A stretch of DNA of 64,000 bases from Ichthyosporea sp. XGB-2017a (Eukaryota; Opisthokonta; Ichthyosporea): positions 28,666-92,665 of the forward strand of contig PDIM01010464.1 of the NCBI GenBank assembly GCA_002811675.1. The letters are read 5' to 3'. The notes beneath the pieces are model-generated. The model saw only the letters and a list, made by a program, of their open reading frames with translations, searched no databases and had not been told where the DNA came from. The first letter of the stretch is position 1, and each line of letters opens with the position of its first letter. Shown piece by piece: positions 1 to 11,584 of the stretch. A program made the translations under genes and the position numbers.

Positions 1-86
1 GTCTGTATTATAATCCTTACGTTAAGAATTAACCCACTACCCTCTGCCAATCCCAACCCCCCACATATTCAAATGAAGCTTCATTT

Positions 87-1051
87 TTAACTGCTTTCCT
101 GTAAAACTTTAATCAAATCAGCAAGAGGGGCCAATTCCTTGCTATCAACAAGGGCAAACTCTTGGCAGAAGAAGATGAAATGTGAAAAAAGGGTGTTCAG
201 ATGTGCAGCTTCTTCCAAGTCAACTACAAGAATTAAACAAGAAGACACAAAATAAGAAACCGAAATTACCTGGTGATTGTCCACAAACAAAGAACATTTA
301 CCTATATGCTGAAAGTGTGCATAGTATATATGTGCAAAAACATGAAATAAAAGCTTGAATATTTTCTTGACCCTGGTTAGAAAATCAGGAGGAAATGGCG
401 TTCCAAATCGAGAAGGAAAGATTGATTCTTGATTTACTTGTTTTTGAATATGCGTCATTACAAAGTCAATATACTGCGAAGCCGAAAGACTTTTCACCTT
501 TTTCCCTTTATCGTCAATCCATGAATACTCCATTCTAAAACCGAAATAAAAAACAATTAGCACGAGCAATTAGCAAGAGCAAAAGACTAAAAAAGTCGGA
601 AACTCCAAGCACAGAAGTAAATCTCCTTACTTTGGTCCAACTGTCATTGCGGGACAGCTTTGGGGTGTACACAGTTCGGAAACGGTTCCATAGAACAAGT
701 TGCAGTGGTTAAAGAAAGAAATTGCTACACAAGAGCACATATGTCAGTCACTTCGATTATTCATTCAAAGGTTTCCCATCTAAAGACAGTATCATCACTT
801 ACTGTTTGTGGCAAGCCATTCGTTCAGCTTTTCCCCTTCGGGAAGAACGACAACAGACCGCAGATCCCCAGTAACAATGGTCTCGTTTACATAGTTCGGT
901 TCTAAATACAATTTTTTGCCATCGACGGCAGGTTTCTTGTTTCGGCGACTGCACAAAATATAAAAATTAGAAATGCGAACAAGATCCATTAATTTTTTCA
1001 CCTTGCTCCTTCACGTAATAGATCCACTTACCCAGAAAAAAGAAAAGACAT
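87..1051 (-). CDS. MOB1: MOB1-type MOB kinase activator (5 exons)
   Basis: MOB family co-activator of NDR/LATS-type kinases (Hippo and mitotic-exit signalling). Five exons can be joined in frame: 1051-1032, 948-803, 724-631, 534-302 and 223-87, giving 209 residues, close to the roughly 216 of MOB1. The protein begins MSFLFSGRRNKKP, very like the MOB1 start MSFLFS. It continues through LPEGEKLNEWLATN, FFNHCNLFYGTVSELC, CPAMTVGPKMEYSWIDD and HVFAHIYYAHF to EEAAHLNTLFSHFIFF. The zinc-binding Cys and His positions of the family (two Cys in the SELC..QSCP stretch, His in the HVFAHIY and HFQHI helices) are present. The first exon holds only 20 coding bases and is recognised because the joined frame restores the canonical N-terminus. 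It is divergent from the acetyltransferase at 1536. MOB1 rather than MOB2 or MOB3 is inferred from the start and overall fit. Confidence 0.92.
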
Positions 1052-1535
1052 TTTGCAACAACTCTGATCCCTATAAACCTATAGAAATAAATACCAATGT
1101 CTCTGTGGCCTTAAAATCCTTGCAGCCAACTCTACCCTTTCAACACAGGTAATCAACAATCAAATTCACAGAAGGCAAGATACTGGTTCAAGTAAGCTAA
1201 TATATTTTTCAGTACTTCTGTGATCCCCGAGTTTGGTGTCAAAGGAAGAGGCGTAACCACAGAAGCAACTAAATCCCCCTTTGACGTATACACGAATGAT
1301 AAACAGCAACAACAGTGCCTGCCCTGCAGCGGCAATTAGAGGGGAAGGAGGAGGTATTTAGGGGAAATGGACGCCATGAGACTATCCGCCACTAGAGTCC
1401 ATAATATTTATATGATGCATGGCTTCTTATTGTTCTCTATTGCCTCACTCAACCTTTGCCCTGTACTTGGTAAATCTATCTTCTTCCCCCACAACCTCCC
1501 CTGCACCTTGAACCAACTCACCTTGCTCATAAACA
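1052..1535. other. Divergent intergenic region between MOB1 and GNAT genes
   Basis: This holds the 5' sides of the MOB1 gene (minus) and the acetyltransferase gene (plus), so it is presumably a shared bidirectional promoter. I see no clear TATA box. A 60-codon minus-strand ORF (1335-1153) has no recognisable domain and no supporting splice context. Confidence 0.4.
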
Positions 1536-2195
1536 ATGGATATAGAATTTTATTTAATCTCTTCCGTGTTTCCGACAAATTTGCTTTCCCAAAAGCCAAC
1601 AGCAACCTGTGAAAGGGAGAAAAAGAGTAAGAAATCAAAAAGTATAAACCAAATCCAATTGAGCGAAAAGTGCTTTCTTTCAAGTACTTGTGAGGAAGAT
1701 TTGAAAGAAGTTGTATCTATAGAAAAAAAAAACTTTGCGAAGCATGAGCAAATGGGGATCGACGCTTTCAAAGGAGACTTGAAAAAAAAGACATGTTCTT
1801 TGCTTCTGGCCAAGAGTTCCCATACCGAAGGCAAAGAAAGTGAAAGGAACTATGGGTATAAATCTACCGGGATACAAGGGGGCAATGGAAATCAAAAAAA
1901 AGGTGTTGTGGGGTATCTCCTTTTTTCAATGTCAGCTCAACCAAATGGAAACAATGTGTATAAAATAGTAACCCACAAAGACTTTCGAAGAAATGGTGTC
2001 GCCACTCGACTTATGAGACTTTGCATCTCTCTAATGCAGCGTGCCAGGGTGTCTGATAGCTATCCTCTATGCCTCCATGTAGACGTAAACAACTTGCCGG
2101 CTAAAAGATTCTATGAAAAAGTGGGATTCGAAGAAAAAGAGGTAAAGAAGAATTACTACTGTGAAGGTAGGGATGCTGTTTTAATGGAACTCTAA
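1536..2195 (+). CDS. GNAT-family N-acetyltransferase
   Basis: Predicted acetyl-CoA-dependent acyltransferase of the GNAT fold, 219 residues from the first ATG. The C-terminal half carries the family core: a beta-4-like strand (GVVGYLLFSMS), then KIVTHKDFRRNGVATRLM, in which RRNGVA is the Q/R-x-x-G-x-G/A acetyl-CoA loop. It ends LHVDVNNLPAKRFYEKVGF, the motif B helix with Asn and Tyr typical of RimI/NAA-type enzymes. The middle, EEDLKEVVSIEKKNF, resembles the N-terminal helix of GNATs. The first 35 residues are lysine-rich and poorly matched, so an upstream exon or a later start is possible. Between the conserved blocks is a low-complexity insert of about 30 residues. The substrate, a protein N-terminus or a small amine, cannot be told. 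A candidate AATAAA lies at 2405-2410. Confidence 0.75.
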   Translation: MDIEFYLISSVFPTNLLSQKPTATCEREKKSKKSKSINQIQLSEKCFLSSTCEEDLKEVVSIEKKNFAKHEQMGIDAFKGDLKKKTCSLLLAKSSHTEGKESERNYGYKSTGIQGGNGNQKKGVVGYLLFSMSAQPNGNNVYKIVTHKDFRRNGVATRLMRLCISLMQRARVSDSYPLCLHVDVNNLPAKRFYEKVGFEEKEVKKNYYCEGRDAVLMEL

Positions 2196-2588
2196 GGAGT
2201 GGCAAAGATTGGGAGTCGCACGTTGTATATCACTCTCCGACACTATTCATCATTCGCCCTTACTCACAACACTTTACCTCTTAGCTGCCCTCCCCGCCTC
2301 TCAACCTCGTCCTGGTTTTAGTTTTGTGCACAAGTCAGTCACATGTGCACGTCCCTTCAGTTCGCTTCCCTACACCTCGACTGGTTTAGGGTGAAATTAG
2401 TGTAAATAAAACAATCTTTAGGGGCTCTCAAGTCTCGGCTGTGGAGTTGTACTTTTCAAATTGTTGTTACTTAATCTCTGCCATTTGGGAGATTACCACT
2501 TTTGTCTTTAATTTCGGTTTTTACATTCAATTTGCGGAAATAGAAAATCAGCTCCAGCTAGAGGGCCATTGCGAAGATAACCAAGGCG
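2196..2588. other. Intergenic; acetyltransferase 3' end and promoter of next gene
   Basis: No coding signal. AATAAA at 2405-2410, about 210 bases after the acetyltransferase stop, is the likely poly(A) signal. The remainder is the upstream region of the gene starting at 2589. Confidence 0.4.
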
Positions 2589-3571
2589 ATGTTACCGGCT
2601 AATGCTGAAAAGGACACGCGGGGCGTGGATGGGCCTTCCATGTTGAGCTACTCTCCAGTTCCTGCCAAAATGGCATTAGCAGGTTCGTATGTCTTTGTGC
2701 ACACCGCCCCCGTCCCTCGAATATAAGTTGAGTCTCGGACTAATATTTGATTGTTCTTTTATTTGATTATGTTTAGCTGGAGTTTGTTCGATTGTGGGAG
2801 TCATTGCTGCTGCTGCACAAAAGAAGCCGCACTTTAAATATGCTTTGAATGGGGCCTTTGCTGGGGCTTTTCCCGTGGGACTATACAGTGGTAAGTAGTT
2901 TGAAATATACCACGACACTTCTCAAAATAGCCTTGTCTTTGCCTGTATAGTGGATTCCTAACAAAATTATTCTACATCTAGGAACGCGTGTGTTCATAAA
3001 TAACAACTTTGCTGTGCCAACCGACGGAAATGCTGAGCCGGCTATTGATGGATACGTGGAAATGAAAGTAAGCATTATGGCTGGAATGTCAACGGGCTTG
3101 GTATGTACGGGAATTCTTGTGGGAACCCCTCGGGCGTCAGTGGCGGGGGCTCTGGTAGGGGGCATGTTTGCATGTTTACAACATAAATCTTTTGATGCAT
3201 TTCAGAGTTGGAGGTTGCGCAAAAGTTTGGAAACCCACTACCCTGAGCTACTTCCTGGTTACCTTCAAATGAAGAGGAAAGAGGAAGAACGGGGACCATG
3301 GTACAATAATGTAGAGAGTAGTGTAGAGAACTGGCCTGATTGGGTTCCTCTCAGGCGAACAAAGAAAAACGACGAGCATGACATGCTGAAACAGGAACTG
3401 CTATACGTTGAGAAAAAACTGCTTCAAGAATTAGTTCTGTTTAAGAAGATAAGAAGTGCCCGGAACTATGCTCTGGAAATGGCCAAGGACAAACCAACCG
3501 TAGCTGAACGCAGTTGTGCTAGTTCTGAAGCTGAAGCTGCACGACCCATTCTCTCCCCGGCATCCACGTAA
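2589..3571 (+). CDS. Glycine-rich membrane protein, possibly Tim17/22-like
   Basis: Three exons join in frame (2589-2682, 2777-2890, 2982-3571; 265 residues). I do not recognise the gene with certainty. After a hydrophilic start come three to four short, Gly/Ala-rich hydrophobic stretches: GVCSIVGVIAAAA, GAFAGAFPVGLYSG, MAGMSTGLVCTGILVG and SVAGALVGGMFACL. Small-residue-rich spacing of this kind recalls the Tim17/Tim22/Tim23/PMP24 family. The C-terminal 120 residues are charged and helical and contain a WPDWVPLRR motif followed by a KQELLYVEKKLLQE coiled segment. The first donor is the non-canonical GTTCGT; the nearby better-looking GTATGT was tested and gives a stop. Poly(A) signal AATAAA at 3666-3671. 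If Tim17-like, it would sit in a mitochondrial or peroxisomal membrane; that is inference. Confidence 0.65.
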
Positions 3572-3812
3572 CTAAACTGAAGACAAAGGCTTGTGAAACA
3601 TCCAAAGTCAAGCAGCAGCAAACCAACCAACATGGAAACACCTAACCCCCGTACATTATTACAGTAATAAATTATCCATTTAATTTATTTGTTTATTTCC
3701 GATTTATTGTTATTGTTATTTCAAGACCTGTCCCTCATGAAGTGGTGTGGCAGATTCAAACACGGAGAGGCTTGACAGTAGTGATTTGATGCAACAGGTG
3801 TAGAAAGAGCCG

Positions 3813-4836
<1,024 letters not shown>

Positions 4837-4924
4837 AATCTCTTGAACAGGAATAGTGGCCGAATGGTAAATGTATGAACGTGACGGTACACTTAATATG
4901 TCTGCTCTTCATCCTGTACATACT

Positions 4925-6010
4925 TCAGTTCTCCTTTGTTTCCAGGTATTCTTTCATTTGCTCACAGTAACTATTGGGGGTGGGCAGCAAAGCATTGTGT
5001 GCGTTGAGAATTTATCTGGCAATAAAGACATACACAGATTCACAAAAGACAGGGTGTGCACGTACCTTTCCATTTCGGTGATTTGATTTTCAAACATTTG
5101 TGCTTTTTCCGAATACTCTCTTTCCCGAGCTTTTTGGTTAACTAAAACTGCCTTTATCGAAGCACTCCATTGATACATTAAGAATAAGTACAAAGCATTA
5201 TATCAACAACCAACCTAAAGCCATTTGTCGACTTACGTAACATCCTGGCATTTTGCTTTTATACAATCTGCATGGTCTTCATTCTCATTCACATTTTGGG
5301 CATTGTCTAAGCCACCAACTTTTTCTTTCATGTCTAGTATCCCGCACGCTTTAGCTCTGTCTGCATGAAAAACAAAGAGAAAACAACACCACTTACTTTT
5401 CTTGTGGACTTTATCTTCGTCAGCTTTAACGCCCTTTGCCTCTTCAGTCCAACCAAGGGACGAAAAATGCTCATATTTTGCCATGCAAGCATTTCGGATT
5501 TCCATCATTTGGGCACTGTACTTCCATAGCAATGTTTTATGGTCCTCCTTCTTTTCGTGTTCACTCTTATTTGTTTTATCGATTAATACTTTCAAGTCCT
5601 GTATTGAACTGTGAAGTCTATTTAACAATTAAATAGTTTTTAAGCAAATTTCGAACAGGTAACTGGAAAAATCTCTCCGTTCAGAAGCTAAATTAAATTA
5701 CATGCCTATGCTCTTTAGCTGCATATTCATTCAAAGCGGCCTTATGTTTGTTCATATCATCTTCTGGAACGTAAGTATGTGAATTGTTGAGTATCATATA
5801 GCCCATGTGCTTTACCAACCTACGCAAATCTGGTGTTTTTTTTTCTCCTCACTTAGTGCATCCATAGCTATTTTACAGCATCAAATGAACATATTTGTCA
5901 ACTGAAAGAACACCTTTATATCAGTCCAATTTCTATCTTTAATCGCTTTACCATTTTGTATTTCGACCATTAATCGACTTTTTTGTGCTCTTATTTTCAT
6001 AGTGTCACCA
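4925..6010 (-). CDS. Multi-exon coiled-coil protein, identity unknown (sorting-nexin BAR-like?)
   Basis: The 3' part is well supported: exons 5608-5397, 5360-5237, 5164-5066 and 4970-4925 (stop at 4925) join in frame. A preceding exon near 5768-5705 ends AG|GCATGT, apparently a GC-AG donor of the right phase. One more, at about 5865-5816, begins with an ATG. A further putative exon near 6010-5915 reads HILGDTMKIRAQKSRLMVE, but its junction did not resolve, so the true start is unknown. The protein is helical and charged throughout. Its C-terminal region DVTASIKAVLVNQKARER followed by a heptad-like tail resembles the last helices of sorting-nexin BAR domains, but no PX domain is visible. This is a weak resemblance, not an assignment. 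It converges with Bud32. Confidence 0.5.
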
Positions 6011-6129
6011 AGGATATGATTGCTTTCTACAATTAGTAAATAAAACGATATGATCATGTCCCATTTAACAAATGTGAATTACTAAACGAGCGCTGTAACT
6101 TGTAAGTCTAGCTATTGCACGTCACCTAT

Positions 6130-7256
6130 GCGGAGTTCATTAACCATGTTATACACAGCATTTGTAGAGGCATACGTAGGCTGCTCTTTAGCGTGCCATA
6201 AGCTCTTCGCAGAGCTTGCCTCTCCTAACCTGTACTGTGCTGTTGTCTGCTGCATCATTTACAGGTATTCTGGTTTGCGCACAGTAAATCCTGATCCTTC
6301 TTTTCAACTGACAGTTCCTAGTTGGTAGTCCCTGACTCGGTCCTTGCTATTATATAACCCGCGGGAGAAGTGTCCCTACTCCCTCCCTGCTTCACTTTCC
6401 CGCCTAAACCCACACACCTGCCTTATATATCCCCACACCCCTAACCCACACCATGCATCCCCCGGCCATGCTACAGGCCCCAGCTGATCCCTCTCCACTA
6501 TGGCCATCTCCATAGAACTGTACCTACCGCATGGGCCCCCATATATTTATTACTGTACCACATGTACGTAGTGTTGATTTGTACTCCACAAGGAGGGGAG
6601 TTGAAGATGCAGATTACGCCTTCTGAATGGACTTCAGCATGCAGCCTGCATAAGGGGAGTGGTCCTCATGTCATTCCTCTATTATTGGCCTGGTTCATGT
6701 TTCTCCTTCTTCCCCTTGTGGTGATGTGGATTTGATAGCTACATTATAAGAAGCCTGGAAGTGCTTTATTTTATGTTTTGAGATACAATGTAAGTTTCAC
6801 CTTTATGCTTTGCTGGATGAATTTGATCTTTTAAGCATGCATTGTAAACCCTCAGTATGGTTGCCTCACTTAAATGATTCTTTGGTCTGCTTACTTTTCA
6901 GTGGAACCATCGGTCTCAGTGTTTCACATGTGCACTGCTTTCTTTTGGAAGTAGTTGTCCGTGTGAAAAAGTTGTCATACAGAGCTATGGTTTTTCGTGC
7001 TTGTCTATGTGAAAACTGGTCTAGCCACGATTGTTTCAATGCTACACCAATTTGTTATGGCAAATTAGCGATGCAGTTTCTGCTTTGGCAGAGTCGTGGT
7101 GTTTTGTATTTGTTTTAAATGCAAGGCACCCATGTATTTTGCAATGCATGCTCTGTCTGGCGGTCCGCTCATAGCTGCGTCGTCAGTACCTCTCAAACAT
7201 CTCATGCCTTTGGAATTATATATTAACATGACGATACTTTTGTTTGTTTCCAATAG
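6130..7256. other. Unresolved region, no confident gene
   Basis: Base composition shifts: the 6340-6540 part is C-rich with CCCACACC-type runs. Several ORFs of 43-102 codons on the plus strand lack recognisable domains. One, starting MQITPSEWTSACSL near 6608, has a hydrophilic start followed by one hydrophobic segment (LLLAWFMFLLLPLVVMWI). The stretch may contain upstream exons of the putative plus-strand gene ending at 7594, but I could not resolve any. Confidence 0.3.
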
Positions 7257-7594
7257 GCAATCTTTGGCCTTCTGTGTGCTTGAGGAGAGTTTGATATTCC
7301 AGCTGGTGAAGGTAAGAGTTCTTGAAGAGTTTTTGTTGACTGGGTTATATGGTTTTGTTTGAGACTTTCAATGATGCTTTACAAGCATATGTCCAAATGT
7401 GTGTTAACTCACCATGTATATGAAGACACAAGGAGACTGAGAAATTGTCACATAATGTTTTGACCATGTATTGCTTTTGATAGAATACTTTATTGACAGT
7501 TATTCTTTTTTTTGCTGATTTCTAGTGTGTAACAGCCGTGCTTCGGACCCACCTTCTGACGAAAGGATATGAGTACCCTTTTGTCAGAATGTGA
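7257..7594 (+). CDS. Putative last two exons of a small spliced gene
   Basis: Two candidate exons show consistent splice signals. The first, 7257-7311, is flanked by CCAATAG and GTAAGA and is open in only one frame (QSLAFCVLEESLIFQLVK). The second, 7526-7594, follows a pyrimidine-rich TTTCTAG; its matching frame reads CVTAVLRTHLLTKGYEYP and stops at TGA. AATAAA follows at 7621-7626. The compatible frames plus the poly(A) signal favour a real plus-strand 3' end, converging with the first ABCA gene. Product unknown. The case rests on frame and splice logic alone. Confidence 0.3.
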
Positions 7595-7620
7595 TATGCC
7601 CTTTTTGTATTTTTCTTTTG

Positions 7621-7646
7621 AATAAATGAAAGGGGTCTATTTTATT
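7621..7646. promoter_or_regulatory. Back-to-back poly(A) signals
   Basis: AATAAA on the plus strand at 7621-7626 and TTTATT (AATAAA on the minus strand) at 7641-7646. The latter lies 18 bases past the stop of the ABCA gene ending at 7664. Confidence 0.5.
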
Positions 7647-7663
7647 GGTTGCATTATTCGCAT

Positions 7664-10600
7664 CTAGCTATAGTTATCTTCGCGACCGATTACATTCAAA
7701 AAAACATTCTCCAGTGTTGTTATTGAAAGTCCCCAGTCAACAATTTTAAGGTTTCTTTTGTTTGCCTTGAGCTGCTTAAATATGAAGGAAGGGTCTACTT
7801 TTTCCCGGCTTATAAGAAAGAGGCATGAATCATTGTGGCTTTCAGAAATGCTAGTTCCGTCGAATGTACTCAGAATAAAATTAATGACCCGGTCGCGTTG
7901 AATTACTTGATTGCTCTGCTCTAGCAGGTGACTCGAACAATCGACCATTCTTTCATCAGTTTCATCCAAATTACATTCACCATTTTCACTACTACAACTG
8001 GAAAACCGTCCAGAAACGGTTTCGAAATGTACAAGTAAGGTATAGCCTTGTCCATACACTCTTTTCAGACGGGCAGGGGACCCCAAGCACTTCAGCTCAC
8101 CCTTTGCCATTATTGCGACTCTGTCACACAAATGATCTGCCTCATCCATTGCATGGGTTGTTATTAGAACAGAACGATCCTTTTTAACATTTTCAAGCAC
8201 TTTCCAAACAGCACGCCTTGAAAGGGGGTCCAGACCGGTAGTTGGCTCATCAAGCACAAGAACGGACGGGTTCCCGCACAAAGATATACCAATCGATAAT
8301 CTTCTCCGCATTCCACCCGAAAGGTCTTTTACCATCCTATCACATACATCTACAAGATTGATCATTCCCAGAATGTTACTGACTGACTCTTGGACTCTGG
8401 AAACCCCCCTCAGCCTGCAATAAAACAAAAGATGCTCCTTTACAGTTAGAGTTGGGTGGAAAATATCAAACTGGGGGCAAACCCCCATCATCGCATTAAC
8501 TTCCTTGGTGAATTCACGAATTTCATACCCCCCTATTTCAATTTTTCCTTCCGTGGCTTCGAACATTCCTGTTATCAAAGATATAAGAGTGGTCTTCCCT
8601 GCCCCATTAGCTCCCAAAAGACCCAGGCATTCGTTTTTCCTCAGAGCAAGTGATAAATTTTTGACCGCTGCCTTCGCATCTAGGCGAGGCTTTCCTTGAT
8701 AATAGCCACATGTAAGCCCCCTTAAAACTGAATATCTGTCAACTACATCATGACTTTCATAAATTTTCACTGCATTGGAAATGACAACAGAACAGTTTGA
8801 AGAGTTAAGAACACCCCTCGTTATGCTGTCCTCTTCAGATGCAACCAGCTCATCTTTTGGGTACATTTCAGTGGAAGTATTTGGGTCACTTTCCGAGGGA
8901 TCAACAGGCTGTAACGAGAGGTTGATCAGTCGCTCTTCTTCTTCGTCTTCTCCCACAGTCCTTTGATGTGCTCGTTTGTGGTTTGGAACCAAACTAACTA
9001 GTTTCCACAAAGCGTTTCTCAGATACAACGGAACAAAAAAGAAATATGACTTTCTTATGCCGAATTGATGGGGTGTGATATTCACAAGGTATGATGTAAG
9101 AAGCCCTAAGACTAAGGTAGAGCCGACCAAGCAATTCAACCCATAAATGAAAACGGCATTATTCAACAAATCTGATGATTGAAGACACGCAAGTCTGGTA
9201 CATGCTGATTCAATTAAGCGTAAGCTTCTATAAAATGCAAATGGAGGATATCCCATATACCAAAAGCTAGGAAAAGAGTCTTCCGGGTAAATCATCAGTT
9301 GGTCAATGAAATTGGAAGTAATGACACCTCCAATTACCAAGAGGTAACCTACAACTGCGGCGGTTCTTTGCTTGTCAAAAAATGTGCTTAGGAAGAACGA
9401 CATGACGATTAATGCAACACCCCACAAAAAATACAACAAAAACAAAACGGCATACGAAGTCTGCACAAAAATTTTGAACTGAAATAAAACAGAAAACCCA
9501 ATAACACAAGAAATGACCATTAAATAAACTGTGAAGTAGTATATAAATGTAATGCCCCAGTAGTACACTGGCTTTAAGCCACACAGTCGCATCATAATCA
9601 AGTGCTTCTCTTGCTTATCTCTAACCACGTTGCTCAAAAATAGAGGCAAGAGAAAGCTTGCAGAGAATGCAAACGCAAAGCCCCCACCAAAACTGCTTAT
9701 ATCAACTGGGCTGAAGTCGTCGATATAGAGAGGTAACATATACAGCTGTATCAAAGAAGAAAACCCTTTTCTGTAATCGTTGTTAACGTAAGAATATGAC
9801 ATGTCATCCCGAATACCGAAATGCTTTTGCCGCTTTCCCTTTAGTGTGGACTCGGTGAGCATAGTGAGCATTTCTGAGCGCCTTTGCAAATGGTACCAGC
9901 CTTTACCCATCGCATCGTCTAATCCGATTATCTCCACTTCCATTTCCTTTAGAGTGAAGTTATTTTGCCTAATATCTTCCAATGTTCCATTGACCGTTAT
10001 ATTTCGAAAGATCGTTTTCTTCAAAGGCAAAGTAGCATTGGTTGTATTGCTCGAAGTCGTTTCGTTTAACTTAACTTTTACTTTCTCAAGCTTTTCAAAA
10101 GTATAATTTTTGCGCAATTTATCTAACTTCAAATTTCGAATTACAAGAACAGAGTGTGGCTTATATTTCTCAAATCGATGCATTTCCAAATCTTGCAAAC
10201 GATGGAGTGACTGGTAAAAGTCTCGTGTCTGTAGATAAAATGTTCTTTTCCAAACATCTTTCAAACTGAATGTGCTTTTCTTTTCCTTATTATACGCTCG
10301 GCTTAGGTCAGCCAATTGCTTCATTGCCAATTCTTCACTTGAGACTCTTTTAAAGAAAGGGAAGTACCAGCCTTTTCTATTCTCAATTGACATATGGACC
10401 CTATTTCCATAAACATCCCCAAGTAGCCCCGAATGTTCCCCAGTGTAAGTCAGATTTCCAACCAAATCAGCAATGTTGCTATTATACACAACCCACATAA
10501 CAGGCAACTCATAGAAGTAATTAAATGTGACCTCCCGAAAATGCCTTCCGTGAGCAGAGGCAATAATGAAATTTTTCGGATCCATATAGCAAACATTCAA

Positions 10601-10990
10601 ATATCCCCACGTAAAGTCACGTGATTTATCATTAGTACATCGCATTGACCATGACACATCTTTTAAGGGGGAATGCTCGAGGTTAAAAATCCGAGGTCGC
10701 GCAATGGTGCTTATATCAAATGTCAAGTTAGCCATTGAAGCAGATTCTGAAATCGCCTTGATTTGAGGATCTTGTACATCAAGCAACTTTTGGGAATATA
10801 AGGTTCGGTTCTTTTGAATATCAGCACTTACTTCCGATTTGAAATTATCGTCTATAACTACCTGGACGATGAACAGAATGCTCAGCAAAAATACAGGAAC
10901 AAACAGCTGAACCAAAGTACTCCAACGTGCACGTTTTTGTAATGCCAAGTTTTTAAAAAACAAGGCACGGAACTGCTTATCGACCTTCAT
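7664..10990 (-). CDS. ABCA-subfamily half-size ABC transporter, tandem copy 1
   Basis: Intronless. The ATG at 10990 (MKVDKQFRALFFKN) is chosen because all four tandem paralogues begin with an FxALFxKN-type motif; an in-frame ATG at 11035 would add 15 residues. Layout: one N-terminal transmembrane helix, a large exofacial loop of about 350 residues with many N-x-S/T sites, then six helices, then one nucleotide-binding domain. NBD motifs: Walker A GLLGANGAGKTT (about residue 790), Q-loop CPQFDIF, signature LSGGMRRRLSIGI (about 890), Walker B VLVLDEPTTGLDP (about 915), switch His in ITTHAMDEAD. The C-terminus IVDWGLSITTLENVFLNV is the ABCA-type ending. Having one TMD-NBD unit, it must dimerise to work. 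ABCA proteins usually move lipids; the cargo here is unknown. Between the helices and the NBD is an acidic linker (EDEEEE). Confidence 0.93.
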   Translation of the reverse strand: MKVDKQFRALFFKNLALQKRARWSTLVQLFVPVFLLSILFIVQVVIDDNFKSEVSADIQKNRTLYSQKLLDVQDPQIKAISESASMANLTFDISTIARPRIFNLEHSPLKDVSWSMRCTNDKSRDFTWGYLNVCYMDPKNFIIASAHGRHFREVTFNYFYELPVMWVVYNSNIADLVGNLTYTGEHSGLLGDVYGNRVHMSIENRKGWYFPFFKRVSSEELAMKQLADLSRAYNKEKKSTFSLKDVWKRTFYLQTRDFYQSLHRLQDLEMHRFEKYKPHSVLVIRNLKLDKLRKNYTFEKLEKVKVKLNETTSSNTTNATLPLKKTIFRNITVNGTLEDIRQNNFTLKEMEVEIIGLDDAMGKGWYHLQRRSEMLTMLTESTLKGKRQKHFGIRDDMSYSYVNNDYRKGFSSLIQLYMLPLYIDDFSPVDISSFGGGFAFAFSASFLLPLFLSNVVRDKQEKHLIMMRLCGLKPVYYWGITFIYYFTVYLMVISCVIGFSVLFQFKIFVQTSYAVLFLLYFLWGVALIVMSFFLSTFFDKQRTAAVVGYLLVIGGVITSNFIDQLMIYPEDSFPSFWYMGYPPFAFYRSLRLIESACTRLACLQSSDLLNNAVFIYGLNCLVGSTLVLGLLTSYLVNITPHQFGIRKSYFFFVPLYLRNALWKLVSLVPNHKRAHQRTVGEDEEEERLINLSLQPVDPSESDPNTSTEMYPKDELVASEEDSITRGVLNSSNCSVVISNAVKIYESHDVVDRYSVLRGLTCGYYQGKPRLDAKAAVKNLSLALRKNECLGLLGANGAGKTTLISLITGMFEATEGKIEIGGYEIREFTKEVNAMMGVCPQFDIFHPTLTVKEHLLFYCRLRGVSRVQESVSNILGMINLVDVCDRMVKDLSGGMRRRLSIGISLCGNPSVLVLDEPTTGLDPLSRRAVWKVLENVKKDRSVLITTHAMDEADHLCDRVAIMAKGELKCLGSPARLKRVYGQGYTLLVHFETVSGRFSSCSSENGECNLDETDERMVDCSSHLLEQSNQVIQRDRVINFILSTFDGTSISESHNDSCLFLISREKVDPSFIFKQLKANKRNLKIVDWGLSITTLENVFLNVIGREDNYS

Positions 10991-11584
10991 AATCAACTGT
11001 AAAGACGAGGCGTGACTAAGAAATAATGCTACCACTCTACCTAATGAAGAGACTCTGAGAGCGCATTGTTTGCTCCTCCTTAAGATTTCAATATCTTTCA
11101 GTCTTTACAGTGGACATCAATAACATGCAACACAACAGCAGCGTTACAGCTGCAGGGGTGCAGTGGCAGTCTATCAAAGCTTCCAGCTAAAGGCGAGAAG
11201 GACTTTTGCCGTTTGCGGTTTATTTGTGCCCCTAACTGCTGCCTTTTTCATTCAGATGATTTGATCATCATCATTCATAGTCGACTAGCGAGGGAGTTTC
11301 CACCTACCCCTCCCTCGCCTGAAATCACATAGTTGAAACTTATAGCTGTGCCCAAGCCACATAATTATGACTAAAGTGCATAAAAACACATTCCTTGTGC
11401 TTAAAATGGACTTTTGTCGCGCACATTTTCTCATGCGTCACAATCCATCACACTTCAATTACACATTCGATTCGCTGTCAGCCCATGCACACAGGAGACA
11501 GGAATGCAACGGCTTTTAGTTTCAGTTTATTTCAAATGGCCTTTGCTACTTGTGCAATAGTGTTGCAGACAAGATGTAAGCCTT
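10991..11584. other. Intergenic between ABCA copies 1 and 2
   Basis: No gene seen. The minus-strand poly(A) signal of copy 2 (TTTATT at 11526-11531) and the upstream region of copy 1 lie here. Confidence 0.45.

Noticed and set aside
1153-1335. 60-codon minus-strand ORF upstream of MOB1
   Set aside because: Protein-like in places but no partner exons, domain or start context found.
2676-2700. Alternative donor GTATGT for the first intron of the gene at 2589
   Set aside because: Better consensus, but the resulting frame reaches a stop within exon 2; GTTCGT keeps the frame open.
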